Assembly (NCBI GenBank): GCA_002474415.1
Contig: DLQV01000028.1
Span: 1-10,037, forward strand
Length of the DNA: 10,037 nucleotides
Direction of reading: 5' to 3'
DNA from: Lachnospiraceae bacterium UBA7598
GTDB lineage: Bacteria; Bacillota; Clostridia; Lachnospirales; Lachnospiraceae
Shown here: positions 1 to 6,661 of the stretch, in pieces
Layout: the number at the start of each line of letters is the position of its first letter
Position numbering within the stretch: position 1 is the first letter of the stretch
The notes under the pieces: model-generated
Database searches by the model: none
What the model was told of the DNA's origin: nothing
Seen by the model: the letters and a program-made list of their open reading frames with translations, nothing else
Program-made: the position numbers and the translations under genes

Positions 1-22
1 AAGAAGGATTGTAAGGTTGTGA

Positions 23-190
23 TTGGAGAATAGGACAGAATCCCAGAACCATACGTATATCTGGTGTCTGGACAATGATACTATTGTAGATGCGCAGGCT
101 CTTTCGGAGCTGATCGGTTGTTGCATGCTTGCTGCTGATCCGGGCATCCATTGTCCGAGAAATCTGAATAAACATGGTAAAATACTATAA
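23..190 (+). other. Short open frame, possible remnant or 3' end of an upstream gene
   Basis: This frame has no stop for 55 codons and ends at a TAA (188-190). It reads like protein (for example YIWCLDNDTIVDAQ, then LSELIGCCMLAADPG), but I recognise no family. No credible start or ribosome site precedes it. The frame 1 stretch at 1-33 encodes KKDCKVVIGE and stops, so one possibility is an upstream gene that is frameshifted near 23-33. An open run of this length is not rare by chance, so it may be non-coding. Apart from this frame and the promoter near 200, I see nothing in 1-277. Confidence 0.22.
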
Positions 191-197
191 AAATTGC

Positions 198-226
198 TTT
201 ACAAAACACAGAAGATATGCTAGATT
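198..226 (+). promoter_or_regulatory. Predicted promoter of the Big2-repeat gene
   Basis: TTTACA (198-203; 5 of 6 consensus bases) is followed after 17 bases by TAGATT (221-226; 4 of 6). TGC directly before the -10 gives an extended -10 element. Transcription would begin near 233, leaving a leader of about 45 bases. An overlapping alternative is TTGCTT (194-199) with TATGCT (216-221). Confidence 0.5.
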
Positions 227-277
227 TTTATACAAGCTGATTGTCCCGCATGTTTCTGCAACCGGAAATGGGGGCAT

Positions 278-1300
278 ATGATATATACAAAAAAGAAATT
301 CTTAAAGTCAGCACTGGCTGTCTTCTGCATGGTTTCCATGCTTTTATTCTCCAGTTACAACGGAATCACAACAGTATATGCTGCCAGCGGATACGAATAC
401 GTTCTGCTGACAAAATACAGTAAGACCATGAAAATTGGAGACGAGTATTATCTGACTGCGATTACTTCTACCGGAAAGAAACCAAAGTTTTCTTCGAGTG
501 ATTCCGCAGTCGCGTCCGTGAACACTTATGGAAAGATCACGGCGAAAAAGGCCGGTAATGCTACGATCACTGCAAAAATTGCCAATGGGGAGGCAAGCTG
601 CAGGGTTACAGTTGAAAAAACGGTCATTACATTAAGTCAGAAATCCATATCCTTGGAGAACGGATATACGGCCCGGCTGAAAGCTGAGACATCAACCGGG
701 CATCCGGTCACGTACAAATCCGCCCGATCGAGCATCGCCTCGGTGGATGAAAACGGCGTGATCACAGCGAAAAAACCGGGTGAAACTACCATCACGGTCA
801 CGGCAGATAAAACCTCCCAGACCTGTAAAGTGACGGTAAAGCAGCCAACGGTCCGGCTGGACCGGACATCCGCATCCCTTTACCGGAAGGGGACGCTCCG
901 GTTATCCGTTTCTTCCACATCCAAAAGTATTCCCAGGTGGAAAACAAATAAAAAAAGCGTAGCCACGGTGGACAATGAGGGCAGAGTTACCGCTGTAAAA
1001 AACGGAACAGCCATCATCACGGTCACAGTCGACGGTGTCAGCAAAACCTGTGAGGTCACGGTAAAGAAGCCAAAGATTACCGTCGGACAGGAACAGATTT
1101 CGTTAACGGCCGGTGAAACATGTCAGCCGAAGGTAACGGTATCCTCCGGCAACCAACCGGAGTACTACAGTTCAAACACAAATGTTGCCACGGTAAATGA
1201 GACCGGTATGATCACCGCCATCGGCAGGGGACGTGCATATATTTATGCGAAAGAAGATGGCACGAAGGTACGCATGACAGTAACTGTCAAAGAAAAATAA
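278..1300 (+). CDS. Secreted protein with four Big2 (bacterial Ig-like) repeats
   Basis: This 340-residue protein is exported and consists almost entirely of Ig-like repeats. A Sec signal peptide has a lysine-rich start (K5-K10), a hydrophobic core (about 11-26) and a VYA|A cleavage site near residue 35. Four Big2 (group 2 bacterial Ig-like) repeats follow at about 40-114, 115-190, 191-265 and 266-340. Each carries the hallmark of a VASV- or VATV-like strand, then G-x-I/V-T-A, and most end in a VTV strand. Big2 domains usually serve in adhesins and other surface proteins as binding or spacer modules. There is no LPXTG motif, C-terminal membrane segment, S-layer domain, choline-binding repeat or catalytic domain, so the protein is probably released or held by other partners. 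The start is the first Met before the signal peptide. The ribosome site is poor: a GGGGG run lies only 3 bases upstream. The repeats are clear; the binding partner is unknown. Confidence 0.93.
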   Translation: MIYTKKKFLKSALAVFCMVSMLLFSSYNGITTVYAASGYEYVLLTKYSKTMKIGDEYYLTAITSTGKKPKFSSSDSAVASVNTYGKITAKKAGNATITAKIANGEASCRVTVEKTVITLSQKSISLENGYTARLKAETSTGHPVTYKSARSSIASVDENGVITAKKPGETTITVTADKTSQTCKVTVKQPTVRLDRTSASLYRKGTLRLSVSSTSKSIPRWKTNKKSVATVDNEGRVTAVKNGTAIITVTVDGVSKTCEVTVKKPKITVGQEQISLTAGETCQPKVTVSSGNQPEYYSSNTNVATVNETGMITAIGRGRAYIYAKEDGTKVRMTVTVKEK

Positions 1301-1404
1301 TACTACAGGAAGCAGAACCGAATTATGGTCTGCATGACAGACAATCTGCGGATCATAACCCAAGGGACAATCGGCGAAAACAAAAATAGGACAAAAAAGC
1401 ACAG

Positions 1405-1433
1405 TTGTCTTCCAAAATAACACCGATTATAAT
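1405..1433 (+). promoter_or_regulatory. Predicted promoter of the Eis-like acetyltransferase gene
   Basis: TTGTCT (1405-1410; 4 of 6) is followed after exactly 17 bases by a perfect TATAAT (1428-1433). Transcription would begin near 1440, giving a leader of about 57 bases that contains the hairpin at 1460-1477. No clear terminator separates this promoter from the preceding Big2 gene; only a weak GTCTG/CAGAC stem near 1328-1342 was seen, without a T-run. Confidence 0.7.
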
Positions 1434-1459
1434 AGGAGAAGAACATTACAAAAGAGCAT

Positions 1460-1477
1460 CGTTTCCCACAGGAAACG
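1460..1477 (+). other. 5' UTR hairpin just before the ribosome site
   Basis: CGTTTCC (1460-1466) and GGAAACG (1471-1477) form a perfect 7 bp stem with a CACA loop. The stem ends 3 bases before the GAGGAGG ribosome site (1481-1487) of the acetyltransferase gene. No T-run follows, so it is not a terminator. It could affect translation initiation or mRNA stability. Confidence 0.5.
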
Positions 1478-1496
1478 TTTGAGGAGGATATGAAAA

Positions 1497-2714
1497 ATGA
1501 ATTCGGTGGAAAATTACACCATACGCTACTTAGAACCCAAGGATGTGAAGGATCTGGATCAGTATAACGCGCTGCTGCGCTATACCTTTCAGGTAACGGA
1601 GGATGAGCTGACGGCAACCGGATGGAAAGATGAAGAGATTAAACAGTCGAAGTTTCCGGTACTGGAGCGTGCGGATGTGCTGGGATGTTTTGACGGGGAT
1701 ACCCTGATTTCCCAGTTTGCCGTATATCCATTGAAAATGAATATATACGGGGAGGTATTTCCCGTTGGATTTGTCACGAGTGTTTGTACCTATCCGGAAT
1801 ATACCGGGCAGGGCATTATGAAAAAACTGATGTATCAGAGTCTTGAGCATATGAAAAAGCAGGGAAGATCATTTGCACTTTTATACCCGTACTCCATACC
1901 GCTGTACCATCATCTCGGCTGGGAGATCATATCCAATAAGATCTCCTTCAACATCAAGGACCGGCAGATTCCGACGAAAGTAAAAGCACCCGGATATGTG
2001 CGGCGTGTGGACTGGGACAATAGCGATTTTCATGAGCTGCATTCGCATTTTGCGTCGATCACGCACGGCTGTCTGTTCCGGAATGCGCTCGCGTGGGAGG
2101 AATACTGGCGCTGGGATGAGGACGATACAAATGTGGCAGTTTACTATAACACCAAGGACAAGCCATGCGGATTTATGGTCTATCTGATCAAAAACGATAT
2201 CATGCATATCAAGGAAATGATTTACTTAAACCGTGAGGCGAAAAAAGGGCTGTGGGAATATATCCACGCGCACGATTCCATGATTGACGAAGTGCATGGT
2301 TATACTTATTTCAGCGAACCGATTGCGTTTGAGATGGATGATGGAGATATCAAGGAAACGATCCGGCCGTATGCCATGGGACGGATTATTGATATCGAGA
2401 GCTTTTTACAGGATTATCCCTGTGATCCGGATGGCGGAACACTGTATATCGAACTTGAAATTGAGGATCACCTGCTTCCGTGGAACAACCGCAGTTTTCG
2501 ACTTTGTTTTTCCGATGGAAAATGTACTCTGACCGATGAACCGGCGGAATATAAGTTAAAAATGGAGATAGGTACGCTGACAACCCTTTTACTGGGATAC
2601 AAAACGGCGGAGCGTCTGTATGCCCTTGAACGTATCGAAGGAAAGCAGGAGGCGGTGGACCGCCTGGATGATGTACTGTTTCATAAGATTCCGTATATTT
2701 CCGATTATATTTAA
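1497..2714 (+). CDS. Eis-family GNAT N-acetyltransferase
   Basis: This 405-residue cytoplasmic enzyme probably transfers acetyl from acetyl-CoA to an amine. It matches the Eis type (enhanced intracellular survival; COG4552-like), which has an N-terminal GNAT domain, a second GNAT-like middle part and a C-terminal SCP2-like domain. The length of about 400 fits Eis. The acetyl-CoA loop lies at 96-108 (VCTYPEYTGQGIM). The arginine often found before the first glycine of this loop is Thr103 here. LYHHLGWE (136-143) aligns with the YGRFGYG region of Mycobacterium Eis, making Tyr137 the likely general acid and the C-terminal carboxylate the likely base; both are inferences from the family. Eis proteins acetylate aminoglycosides at several amines and some acetylate protein lysines; the substrate here is unknown. 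ATG 1497 is preferred because GAGGAGG lies 9 bases upstream. ATG 1490 is out of frame and too close to that site. The gene appears to be its own transcription unit. Confidence 0.9.
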   Translation: MNSVENYTIRYLEPKDVKDLDQYNALLRYTFQVTEDELTATGWKDEEIKQSKFPVLERADVLGCFDGDTLISQFAVYPLKMNIYGEVFPVGFVTSVCTYPEYTGQGIMKKLMYQSLEHMKKQGRSFALLYPYSIPLYHHLGWEIISNKISFNIKDRQIPTKVKAPGYVRRVDWDNSDFHELHSHFASITHGCLFRNALAWEEYWRWDEDDTNVAVYYNTKDKPCGFMVYLIKNDIMHIKEMIYLNREAKKGLWEYIHAHDSMIDEVHGYTYFSEPIAFEMDDGDIKETIRPYAMGRIIDIESFLQDYPCDPDGGTLYIELEIEDHLLPWNNRSFRLCFSDGKCTLTDEPAEYKLKMEIGTLTTLLLGYKTAERLYALERIEGKQEAVDRLDDVLFHKIPYISDYI

Positions 2715-2781
2715 AATAGAATGACTATTTTTGAAGTTATAAAGAATAATTTAAAATATTCTATGAGAATTTCATATATTG

Positions 2782-2790
2782 TGATATAAT
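2782..2790 (+). promoter_or_regulatory. Extended -10 element, likely chemoreceptor promoter
   Basis: TGATATAAT is an extended -10 (TGn followed by a perfect TATAAT at 2785-2790) in the AT-rich gap before the chemoreceptor. No good -35 lies 16-18 bases upstream. I looked for a sigma-D motility promoter (TAAA-N15-GCCGATAT) and did not find one. Transcription would begin near 2797, placing both following hairpins in the leader. No clear terminator for the acetyltransferase gene lies in 2715-2780. Confidence 0.45.
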
Positions 2791-2815
2791 AAATCGGATT
2801 TAAATTTTTATTTTA

Positions 2816-2837
2816 CATTCTGAAGAGAAACAGAATG
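2816..2837 (+). other. Leader hairpin 1 of the chemoreceptor mRNA
   Basis: CATTCTG (2816-2822) and CAGAATG (2831-2837) form a perfect 7 bp stem around an 8-base purine loop (AAGAGAAA). No T-run follows, so it is not an ordinary terminator. It could equally act as a DNA operator just downstream of the predicted transcription start. Confidence 0.4.
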
Positions 2838-2843
2838 GCTTGG

Positions 2844-2867
2844 TTTTGACATACTTCTATGTCAGAA
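2844..2867 (+). other. Leader hairpin 2, abutting the chemoreceptor ribosome site
   Basis: TGACATA (2847-2853) and TATGTCA (2858-2864) form a perfect 7 bp stem with a CTTC loop. One G-U and two A-U pairs extend it to 2844 and 2867. Its right arm touches the AAAGGGG ribosome site (2866-2872), so folding could change ribosome access. The TTGACA inside the left arm resembles a -35 box but has no matching -10. Confidence 0.5.
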
Positions 2868-2877
2868 AGGGGATCTT

Positions 2878-4974
2878 ATGAATACTATACGAAAGAAGCT
2901 GATCGCATCCATTTTGATCTGCTCGCTTTTCACATCTGTCTTAATCGGAATTCTCGCAATATGGAATTCTGCGCGTACCGCGGGAACAGATGCGGAGGCA
3001 AAGATGCAGCTGACAGAACAAAAAAAGGTGGAACAAATTAATTCTGTCATTCAAAAAATCCAGCAATCCGTGGATACGTTGAGTGAAGTGGCAATGAGTA
3101 ATTTTGACTATGATGCGTTTGTGCAAAGTAAAGAATATGCAGATACATATACGCAGACGGTGCAAAAGTCGGTATTGGATTTTGCAAATCATACGAATGG
3201 TGCAGTAACGGTTTATTTTCGGTATAATCCCAAGTATTCGAATCCGACATCTGGTGTATTTGCACAGCGTCAGTCATTGGACAGTGATTTGCAGTGCCTT
3301 ACCCCGACGGACTTTTCCATGTATGATGAGGGAGATGTGGAACATGTAGGCTGGTATTACCTTCCGGTACAGGCAGGTAAAGCCATCTGGATGTCTCCTT
3401 ATATGAACGAAAATGTCAATATTTATATGATTTCTTATGTGGTTCCGCTGTTTGCAAAAAATGGAACTTCGATTGGTGTTATCGGTATGGATATTGATTT
3501 TTCACAGATTACAGATCTGGTGGATGAGACAAAAATATATCAATCAGGATATGCATTTCTGACGGATGATACCGGGGCGATTGTGTACCATAAAAAAGCG
3601 AAAGAGGGAACCAAGCTTGCAGATATGGACAAGTCTCTTTCCAATGTCACGGCATTTTTGAAAAATAAGGATAAGCAGGGAGTACCGATGGAATACTCCT
3701 ATAAAGGAGTCTCGAAAGAACTTTTATACTATAATCTGGATAACGGAATGAAACTGGTTCTTACAGCTCCAAAGTCCGAAATTTATGGGGAAGCCTACGG
3801 ATTATCAAAAATGATTGTTGCAGCAATGATTGTTGCATTTGTACTTTCTGCTGTAATAGGAATTGTTATAGGAACGGGAATGTCAAAGCCGATCCGGCAG
3901 CTGACCTCAGTTATTGATCAGACTGCACAACTGGATTTCCGTCCAACCAAAGAGGGAGAAAAATTACGAAAGCAGAAAGATGAAATTGGTGTTATGGCAA
4001 CCAAGATTCATGACATGCGAAAAAGATTACGCAGTCTGATGGAGGAATTGCAGCAGACACAGCAGGTGCTGGAAGCAAATACGGATGATTTAAACAGCCT
4101 TATGAAGCAAAACAGTGACTTTGCAGAGGATAATTCCGCAGCGACACAGGAACTTGCCGCAGGAATGGAAGAAACGAGGGCAAATGCATCAAGCATTGTG
4201 GAAAACGTAGGAGTCATGAAAGATAGTTCCAAAAATATTCAGCAGATGGCAGAGGATGGGGAGAAAAATTCCGTACAAATCCAGGAAAGAGCCGGAGAGA
4301 TGGAACGGATTAGTACAGAATCCCGTAATAAGACAGACGAAATGTATGCTGTCATGAAGCAGAAAAGTGAAGCTGCTGTGGAACAGTCAAAGTCGGTAGA
4401 AAAGATCAATGCACTGACAGAAAATATCAAACAGATTTCCTCGCAGACCAATTTGCTTGCATTGAATGCAAATATTGAAGCGGCCAGAGCTGGTGAGGCT
4501 GGCAAAGGTTTTGCAGTGGTTGCTTCGGAAATTGGAACACTTGCTTCGCAGACACTGGATACCGTTTCTACAATTGATGAAATTGTCGGAGAAGTAAACG
4601 GATCAGTTACCAATATGACAGAGTGCCTGACAACAATTATGGAATTCCTTGAAAATACAGTTCTTGGCGATTATGAGAATTTCGCAAAAGTGGGAGAACA
4701 GTATCACACAGATGCAGATACGTTCCAGCATATCATGCAGGAAACTAAGGATGCTGTGGCAGACCTGGAAAAACATATTGAACAGATCAGCAGTACCGTT
4801 GAGGATATTAATTCCATGGTCGAACAGTCTTCTGATGGAATTAGTGGAATTGCTGAAAAATCAGGAAATACACAGAATCTGGTTATGGAAGGATATGATA
4901 AACTGCAGGAATGCAATAAGTCAGTAAATGTGATCAAAGAGTTTGTCGCACAGTTTCATCTGGATGAGAATTGA
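2878..4974 (+). CDS. Methyl-accepting chemotaxis protein with dCache sensor domain
   Basis: This 698-residue transmembrane chemoreceptor would detect an extracellular signal and control the CheA/CheW kinase complex. TM1 spans about 8-29. The extracellular region, about 30-310, is of the dCache_1 type: a GWYYLP segment (158-163), PYMNE (174-178), and a membrane-distal and membrane-proximal sub-domain pattern. TM2 is 312-335, followed by HAMP (about 336-390, starting SKPIRQL) and a long coiled-coil signalling domain (about 400-690). The conserved hairpin tip runs QTNLLALN (523-530) to GKGF (542-545). In dCache domains that bind amino acids, an Arg sits two residues before the Trp and an Asp follows PY; here these are Val157 and Asn177, so amino-acid binding by that motif is not supported. 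There is no NWETF-type tail for CheR/CheB; the protein ends QFHLDEN. AAAGGGG, 5 bases upstream, supports the start. No other chemotaxis gene is visible nearby. Confidence 0.96.
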   Translation: MNTIRKKLIASILICSLFTSVLIGILAIWNSARTAGTDAEAKMQLTEQKKVEQINSVIQKIQQSVDTLSEVAMSNFDYDAFVQSKEYADTYTQTVQKSVLDFANHTNGAVTVYFRYNPKYSNPTSGVFAQRQSLDSDLQCLTPTDFSMYDEGDVEHVGWYYLPVQAGKAIWMSPYMNENVNIYMISYVVPLFAKNGTSIGVIGMDIDFSQITDLVDETKIYQSGYAFLTDDTGAIVYHKKAKEGTKLADMDKSLSNVTAFLKNKDKQGVPMEYSYKGVSKELLYYNLDNGMKLVLTAPKSEIYGEAYGLSKMIVAAMIVAFVLSAVIGIVIGTGMSKPIRQLTSVIDQTAQLDFRPTKEGEKLRKQKDEIGVMATKIHDMRKRLRSLMEELQQTQQVLEANTDDLNSLMKQNSDFAEDNSAATQELAAGMEETRANASSIVENVGVMKDSSKNIQQMAEDGEKNSVQIQERAGEMERISTESRNKTDEMYAVMKQKSEAAVEQSKSVEKINALTENIKQISSQTNLLALNANIEAARAGEAGKGFAVVASEIGTLASQTLDTVSTIDEIVGEVNGSVTNMTECLTTIMEFLENTVLGDYENFAKVGEQYHTDADTFQHIMQETKDAVADLEKHIEQISSTVEDINSMVEQSSDGISGIAEKSGNTQNLVMEGYDKLQECNKSVNVIKEFVAQFHLDEN

Positions 4975-4999
4975 CAAGTTTCTGATTATAAGATAAGAT
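4971..4999 (+). promoter_or_regulatory. Promoter of the nitroreductase-araC operon, overlapping the chemoreceptor stop
   Basis: A perfect TTGACA (4971-4976) is followed after 17 bases by TAAGAT (4994-4999; 4 of 6). The -35 box contains the chemoreceptor TGA stop (4972-4974). Transcription would begin near 5006, within the inverted repeat at 5003-5018, leaving a leader of about 36 bases. Confidence 0.65.
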
Positions 5000-5002
5000 G
5001 AA

Positions 5003-5018
5003 GTTAGCATAGACTAAC
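5003..5018 (+). promoter_or_regulatory. Inverted repeat GTTAG-N6-CTAAC, candidate operator
   Basis: GTTAG (5003-5007) and CTAAC (5014-5018) are perfect inverted arms separated by 6 bases. The element starts 4 bases after the -10 box and covers the expected transcription start, a typical place for a repressor site. An element of identical arms and spacing recurs at 6566-6581. The binding protein is not known; the AraC-type regulator of this operon is one candidate. Confidence 0.4.
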
Positions 5019-5041
5019 AATGCACTTATGGAGGAAAAACG

Positions 5042-5581
5042 ATGGAATTTGAAACATTATTGGAGAGCAGAAGAAGTGTGCGTTCTTACGATGCGGATAA
5101 GAAAGTGACAAAGGAGCAGATCAGGGCACTGGTGGAGGCTGGAATTCAGGCACCATCCTGGAAAAATTCACAGACCGCCCGCTACTATTGTTTGATGGAT
5201 GAGGCCGTCAAAGAGAAGTTTGCAGCGGAATGTCTTCCGGAGTTTAATGCAAACAGCAGTAAAGGGGCAGGCGCTCTCCTTGTCACAACATTCGTTGCAA
5301 ATCGTTCCGGTTTTGACCGCAGCGGCAATCCGGACAACGAGGGTGGCAATGGCTGGGGTTATTATGATCTCGGACTGCACAATGAGAATGTGCTCTTAAA
5401 AGCAAAGGAACTGGGGCTTGATACTCTTGTAATGGGTATCCGCGACGGGGAGAAGATCCGGCAGATGCTGCAGATCCCGGAGACGGAGATTGTAGTGGCA
5501 GTGATTGCAGTAGGATATGGTGCGGATGCGCCGGCGAAGCCGAAGAGAAAGGCACCGGAGGATATCCTTAAGTTCTTCTAA
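5042..5581 (+). CDS. Nitroreductase-family FMN-dependent oxidoreductase
   Basis: This 179-residue flavoprotein probably uses NAD(P)H and bound FMN to reduce a nitro, quinone or similar substrate as a cytoplasmic homodimer. Family signs are the N-terminal FMN phosphate-binding motif RRSVRSY (10-16), APSWKNSQ (37-44), which contacts FMN and the active site, a G-rich helix start GWGYYDLGL (104-112) that packs at the dimer interface, and a late VGYG (157-160) where GYP is commoner. A basic PKPKRK segment lies near the C-terminus. The length is normal for the short nitroreductase class. The start is secure: GGAGG at 5030-5034 lies 7 bases upstream. It is the first gene of a two-gene operon, with the AraC gene starting 3 bases after its stop. 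The true substrate cannot be read from the sequence; some family members act in redox stress or cofactor chemistry. Confidence 0.93.
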   Translation: MEFETLLESRRSVRSYDADKKVTKEQIRALVEAGIQAPSWKNSQTARYYCLMDEAVKEKFAAECLPEFNANSSKGAGALLVTTFVANRSGFDRSGNPDNEGGNGWGYYDLGLHNENVLLKAKELGLDTLVMGIRDGEKIRQMLQIPETEIVVAVIAVGYGADAPAKPKRKAPEDILKFF

Positions 5582-5584
5582 AAA

Positions 5585-6541
5585 ATGAATGAAACGAATT
5601 GCAGAGTGTTTCATTTTGAAAATGAAACCGGACAGGGAACCATCACAGCGTACGATATTTTTCCCGGTGTGATCGTTGCCTATAATGATTTTCACATGAG
5701 TTATTATGATTCTGCATTTATACCGGATCAGGATGTGTTTTGCATTGATTTTTGCAGGGAAGGCCGGCTGGAATATCCTTCCGGAAAGGATGCATTTTCA
5801 TACGTGGAGGCTGGAGATCTGAAGCTGGATAAGAGGCTGACGCATGTGGAAAGATTTGAAATGCCGCTTTCCCATTATCATGGCATAATGGTCGCGCTGG
5901 ACTTAAAAATTGCGGAAAAATCCCTGGGAGATGAAATAAAAGATTTTCCGGTGGATGTAAAAAAACTGCAGTACAAATTCTGTCCGGATATTTATCCGAA
6001 TGTCATACATGATCCGGTACATGTAGAGCACATTTTTGAGGAAATGTATCGTGTACCCGAAAAGATAAGGATACCGTACCTGAAAGTAAAAGTTCTGGAA
6101 CTCCTTTTGTATCTGTATGCATTGGAAATTTCAGATACATCAAAAGAAAAACCATATTTTTATAAAACACAGGTGGAAAAAACGAAAGCGATGAAACATT
6201 TTCTGGAAATGCATTTTCAGGAAAATTTTACGCAGACAATGCTTGCAAAAAAGTTTGATCTGCCGCTTACTGCGATGAAGCAGTGCTTTAAGTCCATATA
6301 TGGCATGCCGATAGGGAACTGGATTCTTAACTATCGTATGAATTATGCGGCGGAACGATTGATTGCCGATGCCGGTATCAGTATTGCAAAGTTAGCCGGG
6401 GAGACAGGATATGACAGTCAGAGTAAGTTTGCACTGGCATTCCGCAAAGTGATGGGAATGTCTCCGACGGAATACCGGAAACAGAACCGGTCGGTTTTTG
6501 ACCAAATGGGACCAAACGGACCATATGGGGCAGACAAATAA
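5585..6541 (+). CDS. AraC-family transcriptional regulator
   Basis: This 318-residue DNA-binding protein has an N-terminal sensing part (about 1-195) and a C-terminal AraC/XylS domain (about 200-299). The first helix-turn-helix covers about 215-240 (FTQTMLAKKFDL...). The second covers about 262-290, including the ETGYDSQSKF signature (273-282), and is closed by SPTEYRK (293-299). The N-terminal part is not a recognisable enzyme; its ligand is unknown. I see no good ribosome site before the ATG, which follows the nitroreductase stop by 3 bases, so translation is probably coupled to that gene. The last 19 residues after SPTEYRK form a Gly/Pro-rich tail coded by a short tandem repeat. A terminator follows, and then two ABC half-transporter genes. 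That order resembles YbtA beside YbtP/YbtQ, so the regulator may control the transporter, but this is inference from position only. Confidence 0.94.
   Translation: MNETNCRVFHFENETGQGTITAYDIFPGVIVAYNDFHMSYYDSAFIPDQDVFCIDFCREGRLEYPSGKDAFSYVEAGDLKLDKRLTHVERFEMPLSHYHGIMVALDLKIAEKSLGDEIKDFPVDVKKLQYKFCPDIYPNVIHDPVHVEHIFEEMYRVPEKIRIPYLKVKVLELLLYLYALEISDTSKEKPYFYKTQVEKTKAMKHFLEMHFQENFTQTMLAKKFDLPLTAMKQCFKSIYGMPIGNWILNYRMNYAAERLIADAGISIAKLAGETGYDSQSKFALAFRKVMGMSPTEYRKQNRSVFDQMGPNGPYGADK
6500..6528 (+). repeat. Three near-tandem copies of GACCAAAYGG
   Basis: GACCAAATGG (6500-6509), GACCAAACGG (6510-6519) and GACCATATGG (6519-6528) follow each other at spacings of 10 and 9 bases, about one DNA helical turn. 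They code for the DQMGPNGPYG tail of the AraC protein. They could be a small repeat expansion or a set of phased protein-binding sites upstream of the ABC genes. Confidence 0.5.
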
Positions 6542-6549
6542 ATACGAAA

Positions 6550-6558
6550 TGATAGAAT
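6550..6558 (+). promoter_or_regulatory. Possible extended -10 upstream of the ABC genes
   Basis: TGATAGAAT carries a TGn extension and TAGAAT (6553-6558; 5 of 6 consensus bases). The expected -35 region (around 6530-6535, GCAGAC) is poor, as expected if an activator is needed. Transcription would begin near 6565, at the start of the terminator stem, so the transcript could escape termination. This is tentative. Confidence 0.28.
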
Positions 6559-6560
6559 AA

Positions 6561-6596
6561 GGATAGTTAGCGACAGCTAACTGTCCTTTTTCTTTT
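6561..6596 (+). terminator. Rho-independent terminator after araC
   Basis: GGATAGTTAGC (6561-6571) pairs with GCTAACTGTCC (6576-6586) to make an 11 bp stem with one T-G pair and a GACA loop. The tract TTTTTCTTTT (6587-6596) follows directly. It lies 20 bases after the araC stop and should separate the nitroreductase-araC unit from the ABC genes. Its stem contains the GTTAG-N6-CTAAC element (6566-6581) also found at 5003-5018. Confidence 0.88.
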
Positions 6597-6661
6597 GAGA
6601 GAATAGGTACGATTCAGGGCTCACAAATGCCGAAAAAGTAAAGTTGAAAGGAGCAAGCGAA

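Noticed and set aside
241..423. TTG-initiated frame overlapping the start of the Big2 gene
   Set aside because: It overlaps the signal peptide region in another frame, has no ribosome site and looks like a shadow.
1328..1342. GTCTG/CAGAC stem after the Big2 gene as a terminator
   Set aside because: Only 5 bp with no T-run after it, so termination is not supported.
1490..1567. ATG 1490 starting a short frame just before the acetyltransferase
   Set aside because: It is only 2 bases after GAGGAGG, encodes about 25 residues of no known type and lies in a different frame from the clear Eis-like gene.
1303..1617. Minus-strand frame of 104 codons across the Big2-Eis gap
   Set aside because: No ribosome site or family signal, and it runs through the promoter and start of the acetyltransferase gene.
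2715..2815. Terminator for the acetyltransferase gene in the AT-rich gap
   Set aside because: ATTTAAAT followed by T-rich sequence has no GC-containing stem; the other inverted arms (ATTCT/AGAAT) are only 5 bp.
2846..2851. TTGACA as a -35 box in the chemoreceptor leader
   Set aside because: The -10 position 17 bases later is G-rich (near 2869-2874) and holds the ribosome site; the hexamer is better explained as part of a hairpin arm.
6644..6661. TTG start giving the first ABC protein six extra residues
   Set aside because: The AAAGGAG ribosome site lies downstream of TTG 6644 and 8 bases before ATG 6662. Landmark numbering matching the partner subunit also supports 6662.
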